NCBI RefSeq assembly: GCF_014284305.1
Contig: NZ_JACOFW010000014.1
Span: 1-64,000 of the forward strand
Length of the DNA stretch: 64,000 nucleotides
Source: Affinundibacterium seohonense
Lineage (GTDB): Bacteria > Pseudomonadota > Gammaproteobacteria > Burkholderiales > Burkholderiaceae_D
Direction: 5' to 3'
Shown here in pieces: positions 47,288 through 57,667 of the stretch. Under the pieces are notes generated by a model. That model saw nothing but the letters and a program-made list of their open reading frames with translations. It was not told where the DNA came from and searched no databases. Made by a program: the position numbers and the translations under genes. Within the stretch, counting starts at the first letter, position 1. Each line of letters begins with the position of its first letter.

Positions 47288-48223
47288 ATGCTAAAGCAAA
47301 TTACTATACAAAAAGAAGTGAAAACCATCGGTGTCGGTGTGCATTCCGGCACCAAGGTGACATTGACGCTTCGTCCCGCCCCGGTCGATACCGGCATCAT
47401 TTTTACGCGTGTTGATCTACAACCGCCAGTCGTGTTCCCAGCTACTGCCTTAAATATAGGCGATACCAAGATGGCATCAACCTTGACTAAAGATGGCACC
47501 AAAGTTTCTACCGTGGAGCACTTGCTTTCTGCCTGTGCTGGTCTCGGTATTGACAATATTTATATTGATGTGAGTGCGGAAGAAATCCCTATTATGGATG
47601 GTTCAGCCTCATCTTTCGTCTATCTGCTGCAGCAAGCCGGTATGCAAGAGCAGGATGCCGCCAAGAAATTTATTCGTATTCTTAAGCCGGTAGAGATCCG
47701 AGAAGGCAGTGGAAAAACAGAAAAGTGGGCGCGCCTTGAGCCTTATGACGGTTTTAAATTGCATTTTTTCATTGAATTTAATCATCCCGCCGTTGATGGT
47801 ACCAATCAAACTGCAGAAGTCGATTTTGAACAAGTTTCCTATGTAAAAGATGTTGCTCGTGCTCGAACCTTTGGCTTTATGCAAGACGTGGAAATGTTGC
47901 GAGGAATCGGTTTGGCACGTGGCGGCTCTCTAGAAAACGCGATCGTCATGGATGAATACCGTATCCTCAATGCGGATGGTTTGCGCTTTGATGATGAATT
48001 TGTGCGTCATAAAATTCTCGACGCAATTGGCGATTTGTATCTGATCGGGCATCCATTTTTGGCAAGTTACACCGCGCATAAATCAGGGCACGGCCTGAAC
48101 AATCAATTGCTGCGGGTGTTGCTCACACAGCCAGATGCTTATGAGATCGTGACTTTTGAAGATGCGAATAGCGCACCTAGATCTTACTCCCATCAAGAAG
48201 AGCGAGAATGGGCATTGAATTGA
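47288..48223 (+). CDS. lpxC: UDP-3-O-acyl-GlcNAc deacetylase LpxC
   Basis: Zinc deacetylase of 311 residues carrying out the committed step of lipid A synthesis. It shows [24 protein letters not shown] with the first zinc histidine, [11 protein letters not shown], and [14 protein letters not shown] with the further zinc ligands plus the catalytic SGHGLNN histidine. ATG 47288 ([11 protein letters not shown]) fits the family; the longer reading from 47261 adds nine unrelated residues. Confidence 0.97.
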   Translation: MLKQITIQKEVKTIGVGVHSGTKVTLTLRPAPVDTGIIFTRVDLQPPVVFPATALNIGDTKMASTLTKDGTKVSTVEHLLSACAGLGIDNIYIDVSAEEIPIMDGSASSFVYLLQQAGMQEQDAAKKFIRILKPVEIREGSGKTEKWARLEPYDGFKLHFFIEFNHPAVDGTNQTAEVDFEQVSYVKDVARARTFGFMQDVEMLRGIGLARGGSLENAIVMDEYRILNADGLRFDDEFVRHKILDAIGDLYLIGHPFLASYTAHKSGHGLNNQLLRVLLTQPDAYEIVTFEDANSAPRSYSHQEEREWALN

Positions 48224-48252
48224 TACGGTGAGGCTGTTTGGCTGCCAGTATG

Positions 48253-48756
48253 TTAGCGCTGGTTGCGACTAAGGAGACGGCTAAGTGCTGCCTTTAACCC
48301 TTCATTCTGTGGCGTGGCATCCAAGTTGTTTCTCAACTCCTCAAAAGCGCATAGGGCCGAGCCTGTTAATAAGGCTTGTTTGACCGGCTCAGGTTTATCT
48401 ACCATGCGCTTGACTTGTACTTTGATCTTGATTGCGTTAATCTGCCAACCTCGTTGCTGCAAATGTGCTTGCAATTTTGGCAGCTGTTGTTTTAGTTTTG
48501 CGGCGATTGATGCATTCGGGGTGGACATCACCAATTGATCTTCGTTGAGGTTTAAGACCTCGCACGCATCGAAGATAGCAGGTAAGGCAGTTCTACATTC
48601 TTTTTGTAGCGAAATGTTTCGCTTCACTGTCGGCAAAAGTGGAGATAGTTTGTCGTTGTGCCGTAAAAATGACGCTATCTCATTGGTTTGAGCCATTTTT
48701 TTGCCACGTTTGACATTTAATCGGTAAGTTGGATGAGGTGATTGCATATTTCGCAC
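48253..48756 (-). CDS. DUF721/DciA-like protein
   Basis: Protein of 167 residues with the DUF721 pattern: a helical N-terminal half (TNEIASFLRHNDKLSPLL), then LVMSTPNASIAAKLKQQLPKL and a KH-like beta segment (INAIKIKVQV), and a basic C-terminal tail. DUF721 proteins of the DciA group load the replicative helicase in bacteria lacking DnaC; whether this member does so is inferred. It is convergent with lpxC and divergent from the M23 gene. Start could also be 48747 or the internal ATG 48696. Confidence 0.75.
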   Translation of the reverse strand: MRNMQSPHPTYRLNVKRGKKMAQTNEIASFLRHNDKLSPLLPTVKRNISLQKECRTALPAIFDACEVLNLNEDQLVMSTPNASIAAKLKQQLPKLQAHLQQRGWQINAIKIKVQVKRMVDKPEPVKQALLTGSALCAFEELRNNLDATPQNEGLKAALSRLLSRNQR

Positions 48757-48798
48757 ATTACCATAATTTATTCTTGTTGATCACGGAGGTAACAGTTA

Positions 48799-49770
48799 AT
48801 GCAAGTCATTATTATGCATTCACGTTTGACCCAGGCAAAGTCGGTGACTTTGTCATCGACTCACCTTTTTATTTTTCTCTCCGCATTTGCATTGTTAGCT
48901 TTGCTAGCATCATTTTCATTGATGAATATCTTCGTCAAATTCGCAGATAGTGACTCAAGTTTGATGAAAAGTATCTTGCCGCAGGCGATGTTGGCGTCGA
49001 GTGCTGGTTCTTTAAGCGGTAACGACAAGTATTTGAAAGAAAATTTGGCGGCGATGGCAGTCAAAATTGGTGAGATGCAAGCGCAGTTGATTCGTTTGGA
49101 TGCGCTTGGTGAACGAGTGCAAGGACTGGCGGGGGTAAAGCCGGAAGAGTTCAATTTTAAAGAGCTGCCAGGGCGCGGTGGTGCAGAAATTCTGAGTGAT
49201 GTACCAAAGGCTGAATTGAATTTACTAGATTTTCAAGCTTCGCTCGATGCTTTATCTAGAGATCTCAATTATCGCTCTGACTATTTGAATGTGGTCGAAT
49301 CTAAACTGATGAGTTTCAAATTGCAAGCCAAATTGTTGCCGACCATCGTTCCAGTGAATGTTGGCTATAACGCTTCAACTTTTGGGCGGCGGCTTGATCC
49401 CTTTTCAGGTCGCACCGCTTTTCATGAGGGCTTAGACTTTTCCGCTCCTAATGGAACACCAATTGTTGCTGCCGCTGGTGGCGTGGTGGTTTCGGCTGAA
49501 TATCATCCGGAATTTGGCAATATGCTGGAAATCGATCACGGTGGCGACATGATGACGCGCTATGCACATGCTTCCAAGTTATTGGCGAAGGTAGGTGATA
49601 TCGTAAAGCGTGGTCAACATATCGCAAATATTGGTTCAACCGGGCGATCAACTGGCGCACATCTACATTTCGAGGTCAGAATCAAAGGCGTGCCACAGAA
49701 TCCGCATAAATTCTTAAATGCGGGTCTTCCTGGCGCAGATGATTCTAAATTGGCTAATTTGCAACCTTAA
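48799..49770 (+). CDS. M23 family metallopeptidase
   Basis: Membrane-anchored peptidoglycan endopeptidase-like protein of 323 residues. One N-terminal helix (about 22-45) is followed by a coiled-coil region (LAAMAVKIGEMQAQLIRLDAL). The LytM/M23 domain (about 190-305) has zinc ligands in FHEGLDFSAP and HLHFEVR plus MTRYAHASK, so the enzyme looks catalytically complete. GGAGGT eight bases before 48799 fixes the start. Located between DUF721 and secA as in related genomes. Confidence 0.92.
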   Translation: MQVIIMHSRLTQAKSVTLSSTHLFIFLSAFALLALLASFSLMNIFVKFADSDSSLMKSILPQAMLASSAGSLSGNDKYLKENLAAMAVKIGEMQAQLIRLDALGERVQGLAGVKPEEFNFKELPGRGGAEILSDVPKAELNLLDFQASLDALSRDLNYRSDYLNVVESKLMSFKLQAKLLPTIVPVNVGYNASTFGRRLDPFSGRTAFHEGLDFSAPNGTPIVAAAGGVVVSAEYHPEFGNMLEIDHGGDMMTRYAHASKLLAKVGDIVKRGQHIANIGSTGRSTGAHLHFEVRIKGVPQNPHKFLNAGLPGADDSKLANLQP

Positions 49771-50004
49771 TTTAGAAGTTCCTAGTTTTTCTGGTATCTC
49801 CAAAGGACTCTTTTGATAAAAATCTGATAGACGCTTGATTTTGTCGGATTTATCACCATCTCTCAGCCATACTTCCCTCTCTTGACAGCAGAAACTCTAG
49901 AAAGCTAGGTGAGCCATGTTAAAATTAAAAGTTAATCATATCTGCTGCATTTTTTGTTTGATTGCAGTGTTTTAGAACCTACACCCACCATACTCACTAC
50001 TAGC

Positions 50005-52767
50005 ATGTCATTTCTGACCAAAATATTCGGTAGCCGTAATCAAAGGCTCTTGAAACAATATCAAAAAATTGTGCGTGATATCAACGCATTAGAGCCAAAG
50101 TATGAAACTTTGTCGGATGATCAACTCAAGGCGAAGACGCCAGAATTTAAAGAACGCCTGGCCAAGGGTGAGACTTTAGATGCCTTGTTGCCTGAGGCGT
50201 TTGCGGTTTGTCGTGAAGCCAGTAAGCGTGTCTTGAAGATGCGTCATTTTGACGTGCAGTTGATTGGCGGTATGGCTTTACATTTCGGCAAAATCGCGGA
50301 AATGGGCACCGGTGAAGGTAAGACGCTGATGGCAACTTTGCCAATCTACCTGAATGCTTTATCCGGTAAAGGCGTGCATGTCGTGACGGTCAATGACTAT
50401 CTGGCACAGCGCGATGCGGATCAGATGGGAGAACTTTACGGTTGGTTAGGTTTGACCACTGGGGTTAACTTATCGCAACTTGAGCACGATGCAAAACAAG
50501 TTGCGTATGGTTCCGATGTTACCTATGGCACGAATAATGAGTTTGGTTTCGATTATCTGCGCGACAACATGGTGTATGAAGCCAAAGACCGTGTACAGCG
50601 CACTTTAAACTTCGCCGTGGTTGATGAAGTCGATTCGATTTTGATTGATGAAGCACGTACACCTTTGATCATTTCTGGTCAGGCGGAAAATCATACAGAG
50701 TTGTATTACAAGATTAACGAGGTACCTAAATTATTGACTTTGCAAATCGGTGAAGAAACACCGGATGGCAAGGGCGTGGTTGAAGTGCCGGGTGATTACA
50801 CCAAAGATGAGAAGTCACACCAGGTCTTATTGACTGAAGCCGGTCATGATAAATCCGAGCGTATTTTGACGCAAATGGGTTTGTTGCCGGAAGGCGCGTC
50901 TCTGTACGATGCTGCGAATATCTCATTGGTACATCATTTGTACGCAGCCTTGCGTGCACATGCTTTGTATTTTAAAGATCAGCACTATGTGGTCTTGGAT
51001 GATGAAATTGTAATCGTCGATGAGTTCACTGGTCGTATGATGACTGGTCGGCGTTGGTCTGATGGCTTGCATCAGGCGGTTGAGGCAAAAGAGGGTGTTC
51101 GTATTCAAAACGAAAACCAAACTTTGGCATCGATCACCTTCCAAAATTACTTCCGCATGTACGCGCGTTTGTCAGGTATGACTGGTACAGCGGATACTGA
51201 AGCTTACGAATTCCAAGAAATTTATAGTCTCGAAACGGTGGTGATTCCACCCAATCGTCCGTCTGCTCGTAAAGATCGCCAAGATCAAGTCTATAAATCC
51301 GCTGAAGAAAAATACGGCGCAATGTTGAAAGATATTCAGGACTGCTACGAACGTGGACAGCCTGTATTGGTCGGTACAACGTCGATCGAGAATTCTGAAT
51401 TGCTCTCAGGTATCTTAGACAAAGCGAAATTACCGCACAATGTGTTGAATGCGAAACAGCATGCACGTGAAGCGGAAATCATTGCGCAGGCTGGTCGCCC
51501 AAAAGCCATCACGATTGCTACCAATATGGCTGGTCGTGGTACCGACATCGTGTTGGGTGGTAATGTCGGAAAACAAGTGCAATTGATCGAAGCATCTGAG
51601 ACTTTGTCTGATGCTGAAAAGCAAAAACAATCGCATACACTGCGTGATGAATGGCAATCCTTGCACGATCAGGTTGTTGCTGCTGGTGGTTTGCATATCG
51701 TTGGTACAGAGCGTCACGAATCGCGTCGCGTTGATAATCAATTGCGTGGTCGTTCAGGTCGTCAAGGCGATCCGGGCTCGTCTCGCTTTTACCTGTCTCT
51801 AGATGACGCCTTATTGCGTATCTTTGCAGGTGATCGCGTACGTGCAATTATGGATCGATTGAAGATGCCAGAAGGTGAGCCAATTGAGGCTGGTATCGTT
51901 AGTCGTTCGATTGAGTCGGCACAACGTAAAGTCGAAGCACGTAACTTTGATATTCGTAAGCAATTGCTTGAATACGATGACGTTGCCAATGATCAGCGTA
52001 AAGTGATTTACCAGCAACGTAATGAATTGCTCGAAGCGCACGATATGTCAGAAATGATTGCGTCTCTGCGTGACGGTATGTTCCATGATCTAGTGCGTCA
52101 ATACGTGCCACAAGAGACAGTCGAGGAGCAGTGGGATTTGCCTGGGTTGCAAGCTGTATTAGCGGGCGAGTGGGCGTTAGATTTGGATCTGGTCGGCTTG
52201 TTAGAGACTGAGAAAAATTTAACGGATGAAGACATTCTTGAACGTGTTGTAGCTGCCGCAAAAGCAGAATATGACGCTAAGTTGGAGGTGGTTGGTAAAG
52301 AATCATTCGCCGGATTTGAGCGTAGTGTCATGTTGCAAAGTATCGATAATCATTGGCGCGAGCATCTGGCGGCACTTGATCACTTACGTCAAGGGATACA
52401 TTTGCGTGGCTATGCACAGAAAAATCCTAAGCAAGAATATAAGCGTGAAGCCTTTGAACTGTTTGGTCAAATGTTGGACCAGATCAAAAATGAGGTCGTG
52501 CGTATTGTCGTGACAGTACGCATTCAATCACGTGAAGAGATCGAAGCAGCTGAACAGCAAATGGCACAGTCGCAAGTTGAGAATGTACATTATCAACACG
52601 CAGAATTTGATGCAAATGCGTCACCAGAAGAAATGCTGGCACCGACTCCAGTCGTGGCAGATGTTTCCTCGCCATTTGTTGATAACGGATTTAAAACAGG
52701 CCGTAACGACCCTTGCCCTTGCGGTAGCGGTAAGAAGTTTAAGCAATGTCACGGTAAGTTGGCTTGA
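50005..52767 (+). CDS. secA: Preprotein translocase ATPase SecA
   Basis: Motor of the Sec pathway, 920 residues, threading unfolded proteins through SecYEG. It shows [19 protein letters not shown] with Walker A, the [15 protein letters not shown] helicase motif, GTDIVLGGN, and [15 protein letters not shown]. The C-terminal zinc and SecB-binding tail has [17 protein letters not shown] 50005 ([10 protein letters not shown]) is the family start; the frame is open 17 codons further upstream. No SecM-like arrest peptide is evident in front. Confidence 0.98.
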   Translation: MSFLTKIFGSRNQRLLKQYQKIVRDINALEPKYETLSDDQLKAKTPEFKERLAKGETLDALLPEAFAVCREASKRVLKMRHFDVQLIGGMALHFGKIAEMGTGEGKTLMATLPIYLNALSGKGVHVVTVNDYLAQRDADQMGELYGWLGLTTGVNLSQLEHDAKQVAYGSDVTYGTNNEFGFDYLRDNMVYEAKDRVQRTLNFAVVDEVDSILIDEARTPLIISGQAENHTELYYKINEVPKLLTLQIGEETPDGKGVVEVPGDYTKDEKSHQVLLTEAGHDKSERILTQMGLLPEGASLYDAANISLVHHLYAALRAHALYFKDQHYVVLDDEIVIVDEFTGRMMTGRRWSDGLHQAVEAKEGVRIQNENQTLASITFQNYFRMYARLSGMTGTADTEAYEFQEIYSLETVVIPPNRPSARKDRQDQVYKSAEEKYGAMLKDIQDCYERGQPVLVGTTSIENSELLSGILDKAKLPHNVLNAKQHAREAEIIAQAGRPKAITIATNMAGRGTDIVLGGNVGKQVQLIEASETLSDAEKQKQSHTLRDEWQSLHDQVVAAGGLHIVGTERHESRRVDNQLRGRSGRQGDPGSSRFYLSLDDALLRIFAGDRVRAIMDRLKMPEGEPIEAGIVSRSIESAQRKVEARNFDIRKQLLEYDDVANDQRKVIYQQRNELLEAHDMSEMIASLRDGMFHDLVRQYVPQETVEEQWDLPGLQAVLAGEWALDLDLVGLLETEKNLTDEDILERVVAAAKAEYDAKLEVVGKESFAGFERSVMLQSIDNHWREHLAALDHLRQGIHLRGYAQKNPKQEYKREAFELFGQMLDQIKNEVVRIVVTVRIQSREEIEAAEQQMAQSQVENVHYQHAEFDANASPEEMLAPTPVVADVSSPFVDNGFKTGRNDPCPCGSGKKFKQCHGKLA

Positions 52768-52820
52768 GTGTTTAAGGGTTAATCAGGCTTGCTCGTCGCA
52801 AACTTGATGCAGTAATGAAA

Positions 52821-52851
52821 AACCCCAATCTGTTAAGATTGGGGTTTTTTT
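52821..52851 (+). terminator. Rho-independent terminator of secA
   Basis: AACCCCAATCT at 52821-52831 pairs with AGATTGGGGTT at 52836-52846 over the loop GTTA, then a T run. A residues before the left arm make it potentially bidirectional. Confidence 0.92.
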
Positions 52852-53024
52852 ATGCTTGCAGAGCTCGTGGTTTGTAAAGTTGTTTTGGCATCATTTGTCG
52901 CTTATTTGTGTGAACCTTGCTTGTTAAAAATTGCGTGCCAAATGAAACTTAAAGCCTGACTAGTAAGGTCTAATAAACGATTTTCAATGGATTTCCCCCA
53001 GCGAAAATAACAGGCTATAAAACA

Positions 53025-53053
53025 AAAAGCCCTCGCGTTGAGCGAGGGCTTTT
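53025..53053 (-). terminator. Rho-independent terminator of the TonB receptor gene
   Basis: AAAAGCCCTCGC at 53025-53036 and GCGAGGGCTTTT at 53042-53053 form a 12-bp stem with a 5-base loop. It lies 49 bases beyond the receptor stop codon. Confidence 0.9.
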
Positions 53054-53102
53054 CAATTTAATGGATGTTGATAACTTAGGTGTTATTAAGTTATCAAATC
53101 AA

Positions 53103-55964
53103 TTAAAACTTGATGTTACCAGTCATGTACACCGTGCGGCCTAATGGATCAGTATAGCGACCATCGTAGCCAACTTGATTACCACCACCGGTGTTGCGGA
53201 TAGATAATGGTGGGTCTTGGTTGAGCAAATTGCGAACACCTGCGGTTAAGGTCAAGTTCTTCGACGCATTTGCTTTGATTTGCCAATCAAGTGTCAGGTA
53301 TTTCTTTACGCTTCTTTCTAAGCCAGCTAAGCCACCGATTGAACCATCTTCATTGACGAAACGCAATTGCGAATCAGAAGCATTGATGACTTTATCTCTG
53401 TAGCCTGAACGATAGTTCATAGTCAATGAGTTAGAAATCATGTCACTGGATTTCAGAGAGAAAACCATGCGAGAAATGACCTTGAACACGACATTATCTG
53501 ATGAATCAAAACGGCCAACACTTTTCTCTAAGCCAACACCTGGTACATCTTGTTCCGCTTTGAGCATGTATGTACCAGACCAATTGACAGACAAAGCACC
53601 GAGTGGCGTGGCAGTTCTGTACGTACTATCCCAGTCAATACCTTGGTAGTGAGATGTTGCCAAATTCACTGGGGATAACTGGGCAACAATCACTTTTGAG
53701 CCTTGAATTGGATCAAAATACAATTGGATGTACTTGTCTGCCAGAGCCGGTGTAGTGTAAATCTGATCTTGTGACAATGATTGGATCTGGTTCTTCAACT
53801 TCACATCCCACCAGTCAAAGCCAACAGTCAAGCTCTTCATTGGTTCGAAGCGGATGCCAAATGCCATTTGGTTGGATTCTTCAGCCTTCAAGCCAGTAGA
53901 ACCTTTATTTGCATTGCCTTTGGTTAACAAACCATATTCCTGAGCACCGCGGCAGTATGGGAAGCGGTAATCAGTTGGATTCGTGATCGGGCATGGAAAG
54001 AAGCTTGATGAGCCAGCGTTTTTCACAGGATCAGCAATATTGTTCATGGTCGGTGCTTTGAAGCCTGTACCATAAGATGCACGCAATAACACTGTTTCTG
54101 TTGGTTGGAAACGGGCAGATAACTTGTAAGTTGCCTTGGATACGGCATTGCCAACTTCACCAGCTGCTGCAGCACTACCATCTGTATTGTAAGTGGTATT
54201 GTTTTTCTTTACAGCGTCATAGCTATCGTAACGTACCGCAGCTGTAACATCCAAGTTCTTGATCACTGGCATTAGCATTTCACCGAATGCACCCCAACTT
54301 TGACGCGTTGCGTCCAAATCTTGAGCCCCAGTACCGCCACCGATTTGCGTGTCCGTCCAAGATTTATCTGGATTCTGCGGGCCAGGGCCTTTAGAAATTG
54401 AGCTGTATTGATCTTGGTAAGATTGTTTGGTGAAATCAATACCCATACCTAAGGAAGCTGCTCCGCCAGCCATCGAAAACATTTCTTTCGAAGTGTTAGC
54501 ACTTAATACGTCAATTTTAGACTTTGTCGTCAATAAATTCTGGTTTAGAACAGCTGGAGCTAAGATTGCTGACGCATTTGGGTTCATGATAAACGGGTTA
54601 AATGCACCAGATTTAACTAGTGCATTAAATTTATTCGAGCTCATGTAGCCTGATACAGCCTGATCTGTCTGCGTATTTTCAGAATGGGTATAGCTTGCTT
54701 TGTAATCCCAGCCTGCAATGTTGCTATCCATTCCTAAAACTAAGTGATTCGCATCTGTTTTGTATTCGTCAGCGCGGCCACCTGCGTCATACGCGCGGAA
54801 ATAAAAGAAAGCATCTGTCAGCTCAGATGCCTTGACGCCACGTGCAGTCAACATTGGGACTACAGTTGTGTTATACGCGCCGATATAATTCTGATTGACC
54901 GTTTTTACCTTAGTAATTGGATCCGTACTAAAAATTGTCAAAGGCTGAGCAGGCGCGGCGTATTGTGCACGATTAGTGAATTTAGAAAGCACTGCTTCAC
55001 CGAACAACGTGGTTTCGCTGCTTAATTTCCAGCTACCATTTGCGAATATACTATCGCGCGTAGTTTTGGGAATTAAATCGACTGTCGCTGCATAGTCATA
55101 GCGGCAGAACTCGCCACGCTGAAAGGTATTTGGACCGTTACATTTACCCGTTTTGATAAAGTCAGGTGAGAACGCATCAAGATCGGAGTCGAAGACGGCA
55201 GGAATAGAGTTAATACTTGTTTGGAAGATTGCGTATTTTTCACCACCTTCGTTAAAGCGCTTTACACCTGACTTCGCGAAATCTCTTTGAGTCGCTTTCA
55301 GAGCATCTTGTTCATCATGTGCGTATGAAACCTGCAAGTTGTAGCCATCGGTTGTCAGATCGCCGAAACCTTTTGAAATCGAGAAGTTGGTGCTACGTCC
55401 GCCACTCTCTTGAGGTGAATTTAAGGTTGCTTCAACTACGAAATCTTGTTGATTTTTCTTTAAAATGAAATTGATTACGCCAGCGATCGCGTCTGAGCCA
55501 TATAAAGTCGATGCACCATCCGTCAAGATCTCAACACGTTCTACAGCCGAGAGGGGAATGCTGGCCAAATTGACTGCGCTGCCTGTACCGTACGGTGCCA
55601 TACGACGGCCATTCAGTAATACCAGTGTGTAGGCAGTACCAATTGCGTGGATGGATGCTGTTTGCACGCCACTGCCGCCACCATTCACGGAGGCAGATGA
55701 CGTAATAAAACCTTGCATAGCAGGTAAAGCTGCGACTAAGTCAGCAACATTAGTAACACCGCTTTGCTCAATATCTTTACGACTTAAAGTCTGAACAGGT
55801 AATGCGCCTTCTTTAGCGATACGCTTAATAGACGAGCCCGTAATTTCAATACGTTGTGGTGCAGTGTCTTGTGCAAATGCTGGTTGAGCGAGTATACCAG
55901 CCCCCATTGCTACGCCGCCAATGAACATCAGGCGTACGGAACGGGATAACATTTTTTCTACCAT
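53103..55964 (-). CDS. TonB-dependent outer membrane receptor (first of two)
   Basis: Outer membrane receptor of 953 residues. A signal peptide ends in AFAQD near residue 31, a TonB-box-like start (RIEITGSSIKRI) follows, and the plug domain has LVLLNGRRM and VERVEILTDGASTLYGSDAIAGVINFIL. A 22-strand-type barrel ends in an aromatic strand finishing NIKF. Start 55964 is chosen because GGAGGAATTCAAC precedes it; the ATG at 55979 would place that ribosome site inside the gene. The style (GSSIKR, long barrel) resembles receptors for complex nutrients in Xanthomonas and Caulobacter rather than siderophore receptors. The ligand is unknown. Confidence 0.92.
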   Translation of the reverse strand: MVEKMLSRSVRLMFIGGVAMGAGILAQPAFAQDTAPQRIEITGSSIKRIAKEGALPVQTLSRKDIEQSGVTNVADLVAALPAMQGFITSSASVNGGGSGVQTASIHAIGTAYTLVLLNGRRMAPYGTGSAVNLASIPLSAVERVEILTDGASTLYGSDAIAGVINFILKKNQQDFVVEATLNSPQESGGRSTNFSISKGFGDLTTDGYNLQVSYAHDEQDALKATQRDFAKSGVKRFNEGGEKYAIFQTSINSIPAVFDSDLDAFSPDFIKTGKCNGPNTFQRGEFCRYDYAATVDLIPKTTRDSIFANGSWKLSSETTLFGEAVLSKFTNRAQYAAPAQPLTIFSTDPITKVKTVNQNYIGAYNTTVVPMLTARGVKASELTDAFFYFRAYDAGGRADEYKTDANHLVLGMDSNIAGWDYKASYTHSENTQTDQAVSGYMSSNKFNALVKSGAFNPFIMNPNASAILAPAVLNQNLLTTKSKIDVLSANTSKEMFSMAGGAASLGMGIDFTKQSYQDQYSSISKGPGPQNPDKSWTDTQIGGGTGAQDLDATRQSWGAFGEMLMPVIKNLDVTAAVRYDSYDAVKKNNTTYNTDGSAAAAGEVGNAVSKATYKLSARFQPTETVLLRASYGTGFKAPTMNNIADPVKNAGSSSFFPCPITNPTDYRFPYCRGAQEYGLLTKGNANKGSTGLKAEESNQMAFGIRFEPMKSLTVGFDWWDVKLKNQIQSLSQDQIYTTPALADKYIQLYFDPIQGSKVIVAQLSPVNLATSHYQGIDWDSTYRTATPLGALSVNWSGTYMLKAEQDVPGVGLEKSVGRFDSSDNVVFKVISRMVFSLKSSDMISNSLTMNYRSGYRDKVINASDSQLRFVNEDGSIGGLAGLERSVKKYLTLDWQIKANASKNLTLTAGVRNLLNQDPPLSIRNTGGGNQVGYDGRYTDPLGRTVYMTGNIKF

Positions 55965-56233
55965 GTTGAATTCCTCCATTGATTGAACGACAAAATTAGC
56001 TTTTAAAACGTTTTCTTGATTGCTTTTTTAAAAACTTTACGAGTAATGCTTCCAAAGTTTGGTTAACTTTTGGTTAATCATTGCTTTCAATTTGAAAACT
56101 GGACAGTGGCAGAATTTTAAGCTCATGCTCTGCGAAATGTGGTTTTAAGAAAGTATTATCTAATTAACCTTGAAAAACATTCACCATGAATGAGAACATT
56201 CGATCCCAGTAGGTGTCAAGCTAGGAGGTGACT

Positions 56234-56326
56234 TTGAAAAGTTTGGAAATATCACTTTCGATAAATGCCAGACTAATACCAGTTGCCTTTTTGGTCATCA
56301 CGTTAAATTGGTGGCGGGAAACCTGA
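56234..56326 (+). CDS. Possible 30-residue hydrophobic small protein
   Basis: AGGAGGTGA, an almost full-length anti-Shine-Dalgarno match at 56223-56231, stands five bases (counted from AGGAGG) before a TTG. This opens a 30-codon frame encoding a short basic/polar start, the hydrophobic run LIPVAFLVITLNWW, and RET at the end. A single membrane-spanning small protein is possible; a leader peptide or a decayed gene end is equally possible. No homologue is recognised and no gene follows closely on this strand. Confidence 0.3.
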   Translation: MKSLEISLSINARLIPVAFLVITLNWWRET

Positions 56327-56372
56327 ATCAATGGCGGTGGGATGTGAAGACTTTTAATTCGTTTTTTTTGCT

Positions 56373-56402
56373 GCTCTGCAGAAGAATATTCTACTGCGGA
56401 GC
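56373..56402. repeat. Imperfect 30-bp palindrome
   Basis: The sequence from GCTCTGCAG through the central AGAATATTCT to CTGCGGAGC is self-complementary except for two mismatched pairs. It is preceded by eight T residues. It lacks terminator geometry on either strand, so a protein-binding site is possible. Confidence 0.5.
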
Positions 56403-56757
56403 CATTAGTACCCTCGAAATTCTCTTATCAAAATCGGCAGAATCGCTTGATAAAAAAAATTGCAAACCGGTAAGTGATTGTAGCCATAAATTGTTTTTAA
56501 TCTTAACTAAAATGCATCCAAAGATACTTATCGAAGTTCTCTTTTTCTGCAGCTTTTTTACAACATTTTCTCGTTGTTTTAGACAGTGAATTGTGTTTTT
56601 TAAAATTCATTGCGATATCGCCAGTCATTCACTTTTCAGCGGTCAAGAAGGCGCTGCACCATTTAGTGGTCTCGAGCCTAGCCGATTTCAAGATGCTCCT
56701 CCATGAAATCAATCGTAGCTAACGCCAGACGTACTTGAGTGAAATAATTGGTCGTAT

Positions 56758-57615
56758 TTACAACTCAGTCCGAATCGAAAAAAGCTCAGGAAACAACACC
56801 ACATCGAGCATCTTGCGCAGATAACTCACCCCAGCAGTGCCACCAGTACCGGTTTTAAAACCAATAATTCTTTCAACGGTCGTGACATGGCGGAAACGCC
56901 AGATGCGGAATGCAGTTTCCATGTCGACTAGTTTTTCAGCTAGTTCATAAAATGCCCAGTGTTGTTCAGGGGCTTGATATACCTGCTGCCATGCCAGTTT
57001 GACGGATTCGTTTGGAGCAACTGTCTTGGTCCAATCTAATTGCAGGCGTTCGGCATCGATCTTGAAGCCATTGCGGGCTAAATACATGATCGTCTCATCG
57101 TAAATTGATGGCGATGTTAGCGCGGCTTCTAAGCTAGCGTGTGCCTCTGGGGCTTTTTCGTGAACTTGTAAAAGGGTAGCGTTCTTATTGCCGAGTAAAT
57201 ATTCCAGCTCACGATACTGGTGCGATTGAAAGCCTGAAGAATTGCCTAAATAAGGGCGTATCGCGGTGTATTCGCTAGGGGTCATGGTTGCTAGTACATC
57301 CCAGGCATGTACCAATTGATCCATGATGCGCGCGACTCGCGACAGCATCTTGAAGGCCGGAGGTAAATCACCCACGCGAATTTGTTGGCGTACAGCATGT
57401 AGTTCATGCAGCATCAGTTTGATCCACAGCTCACTGGTTTGATGTTGGATGATAAATAACATCTCATTGTGATTAGGTGAGAGTGGATGCTGAGCTGAGA
57501 GGATTTGTTCCAGCCCGAGGTAATCACCGTAACTCATGTCTTTAGTGAAATCGAGTTTGGCACCATGCCAGGACATTGGGCATTTGCCTTGGTTTTGTGG
57601 ATTATCGTTTGTCAT
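56758..57615 (-). CDS. kynA: Tryptophan 2,3-dioxygenase KynA
   Basis: Heme dioxygenase of 285 residues that opens the indole ring of tryptophan to give N-formylkynurenine. The family region [12 protein letters not shown] through [14 protein letters not shown], then [16 protein letters not shown] and the axial-histidine segment [14 protein letters not shown] with [11 protein letters not shown] are present. Start 57615 fits the family length; the frame continues 64 codons upstream into kynU without homology. It follows kynU by 52 bases. kynB (formamidase) is not in the window. Confidence 0.95.
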   Translation of the reverse strand: MTNDNPQNQGKCPMSWHGAKLDFTKDMSYGDYLGLEQILSAQHPLSPNHNEMLFIIQHQTSELWIKLMLHELHAVRQQIRVGDLPPAFKMLSRVARIMDQLVHAWDVLATMTPSEYTAIRPYLGNSSGFQSHQYRELEYLLGNKNATLLQVHEKAPEAHASLEAALTSPSIYDETIMYLARNGFKIDAERLQLDWTKTVAPNESVKLAWQQVYQAPEQHWAFYELAEKLVDMETAFRIWRFRHVTTVERIIGFKTGTGGTAGVSYLRKMLDVVLFPELFSIRTEL

Positions 57616-57667
57616 AATATCGTCGAGCTTTCGAGAAGAATTTTTATTAGAACTTTTTAGTGGCAAC

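Larger units (their letters stand above)
52768..53102. other. Convergent region between secA and a TonB receptor gene
   Basis: This 335-base gap contains two strong terminators, one for each converging gene, with about 170 bases between them in which I see nothing. Confidence 0.8.
55965..56757. other. Long intergenic region between a TonB receptor gene and kynA
   Basis: This 793-base stretch is AT-rich. It contains the upstream region of the receptor gene, a possible 30-codon small gene after a perfect ribosome site (56234-56326), and an imperfect 30-bp palindrome at 56373-56402. An open frame at 56308-56589 has no coding character. No riboswitch or known ncRNA is recognised. Confidence 0.6.

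Noticed and set aside
49771-50004. Possible SecM-like arrest peptide or control element before secA
   Set aside because: No short exported frame with an arrest motif is seen; the gap shows only AT-rich DNA.
56308-56589. A 93-codon open frame in the long gap before kynA
   Set aside because: No ribosome site, a composition rich in Phe, Cys and Ser as expected from random AT-rich DNA, and no recognisable motif.
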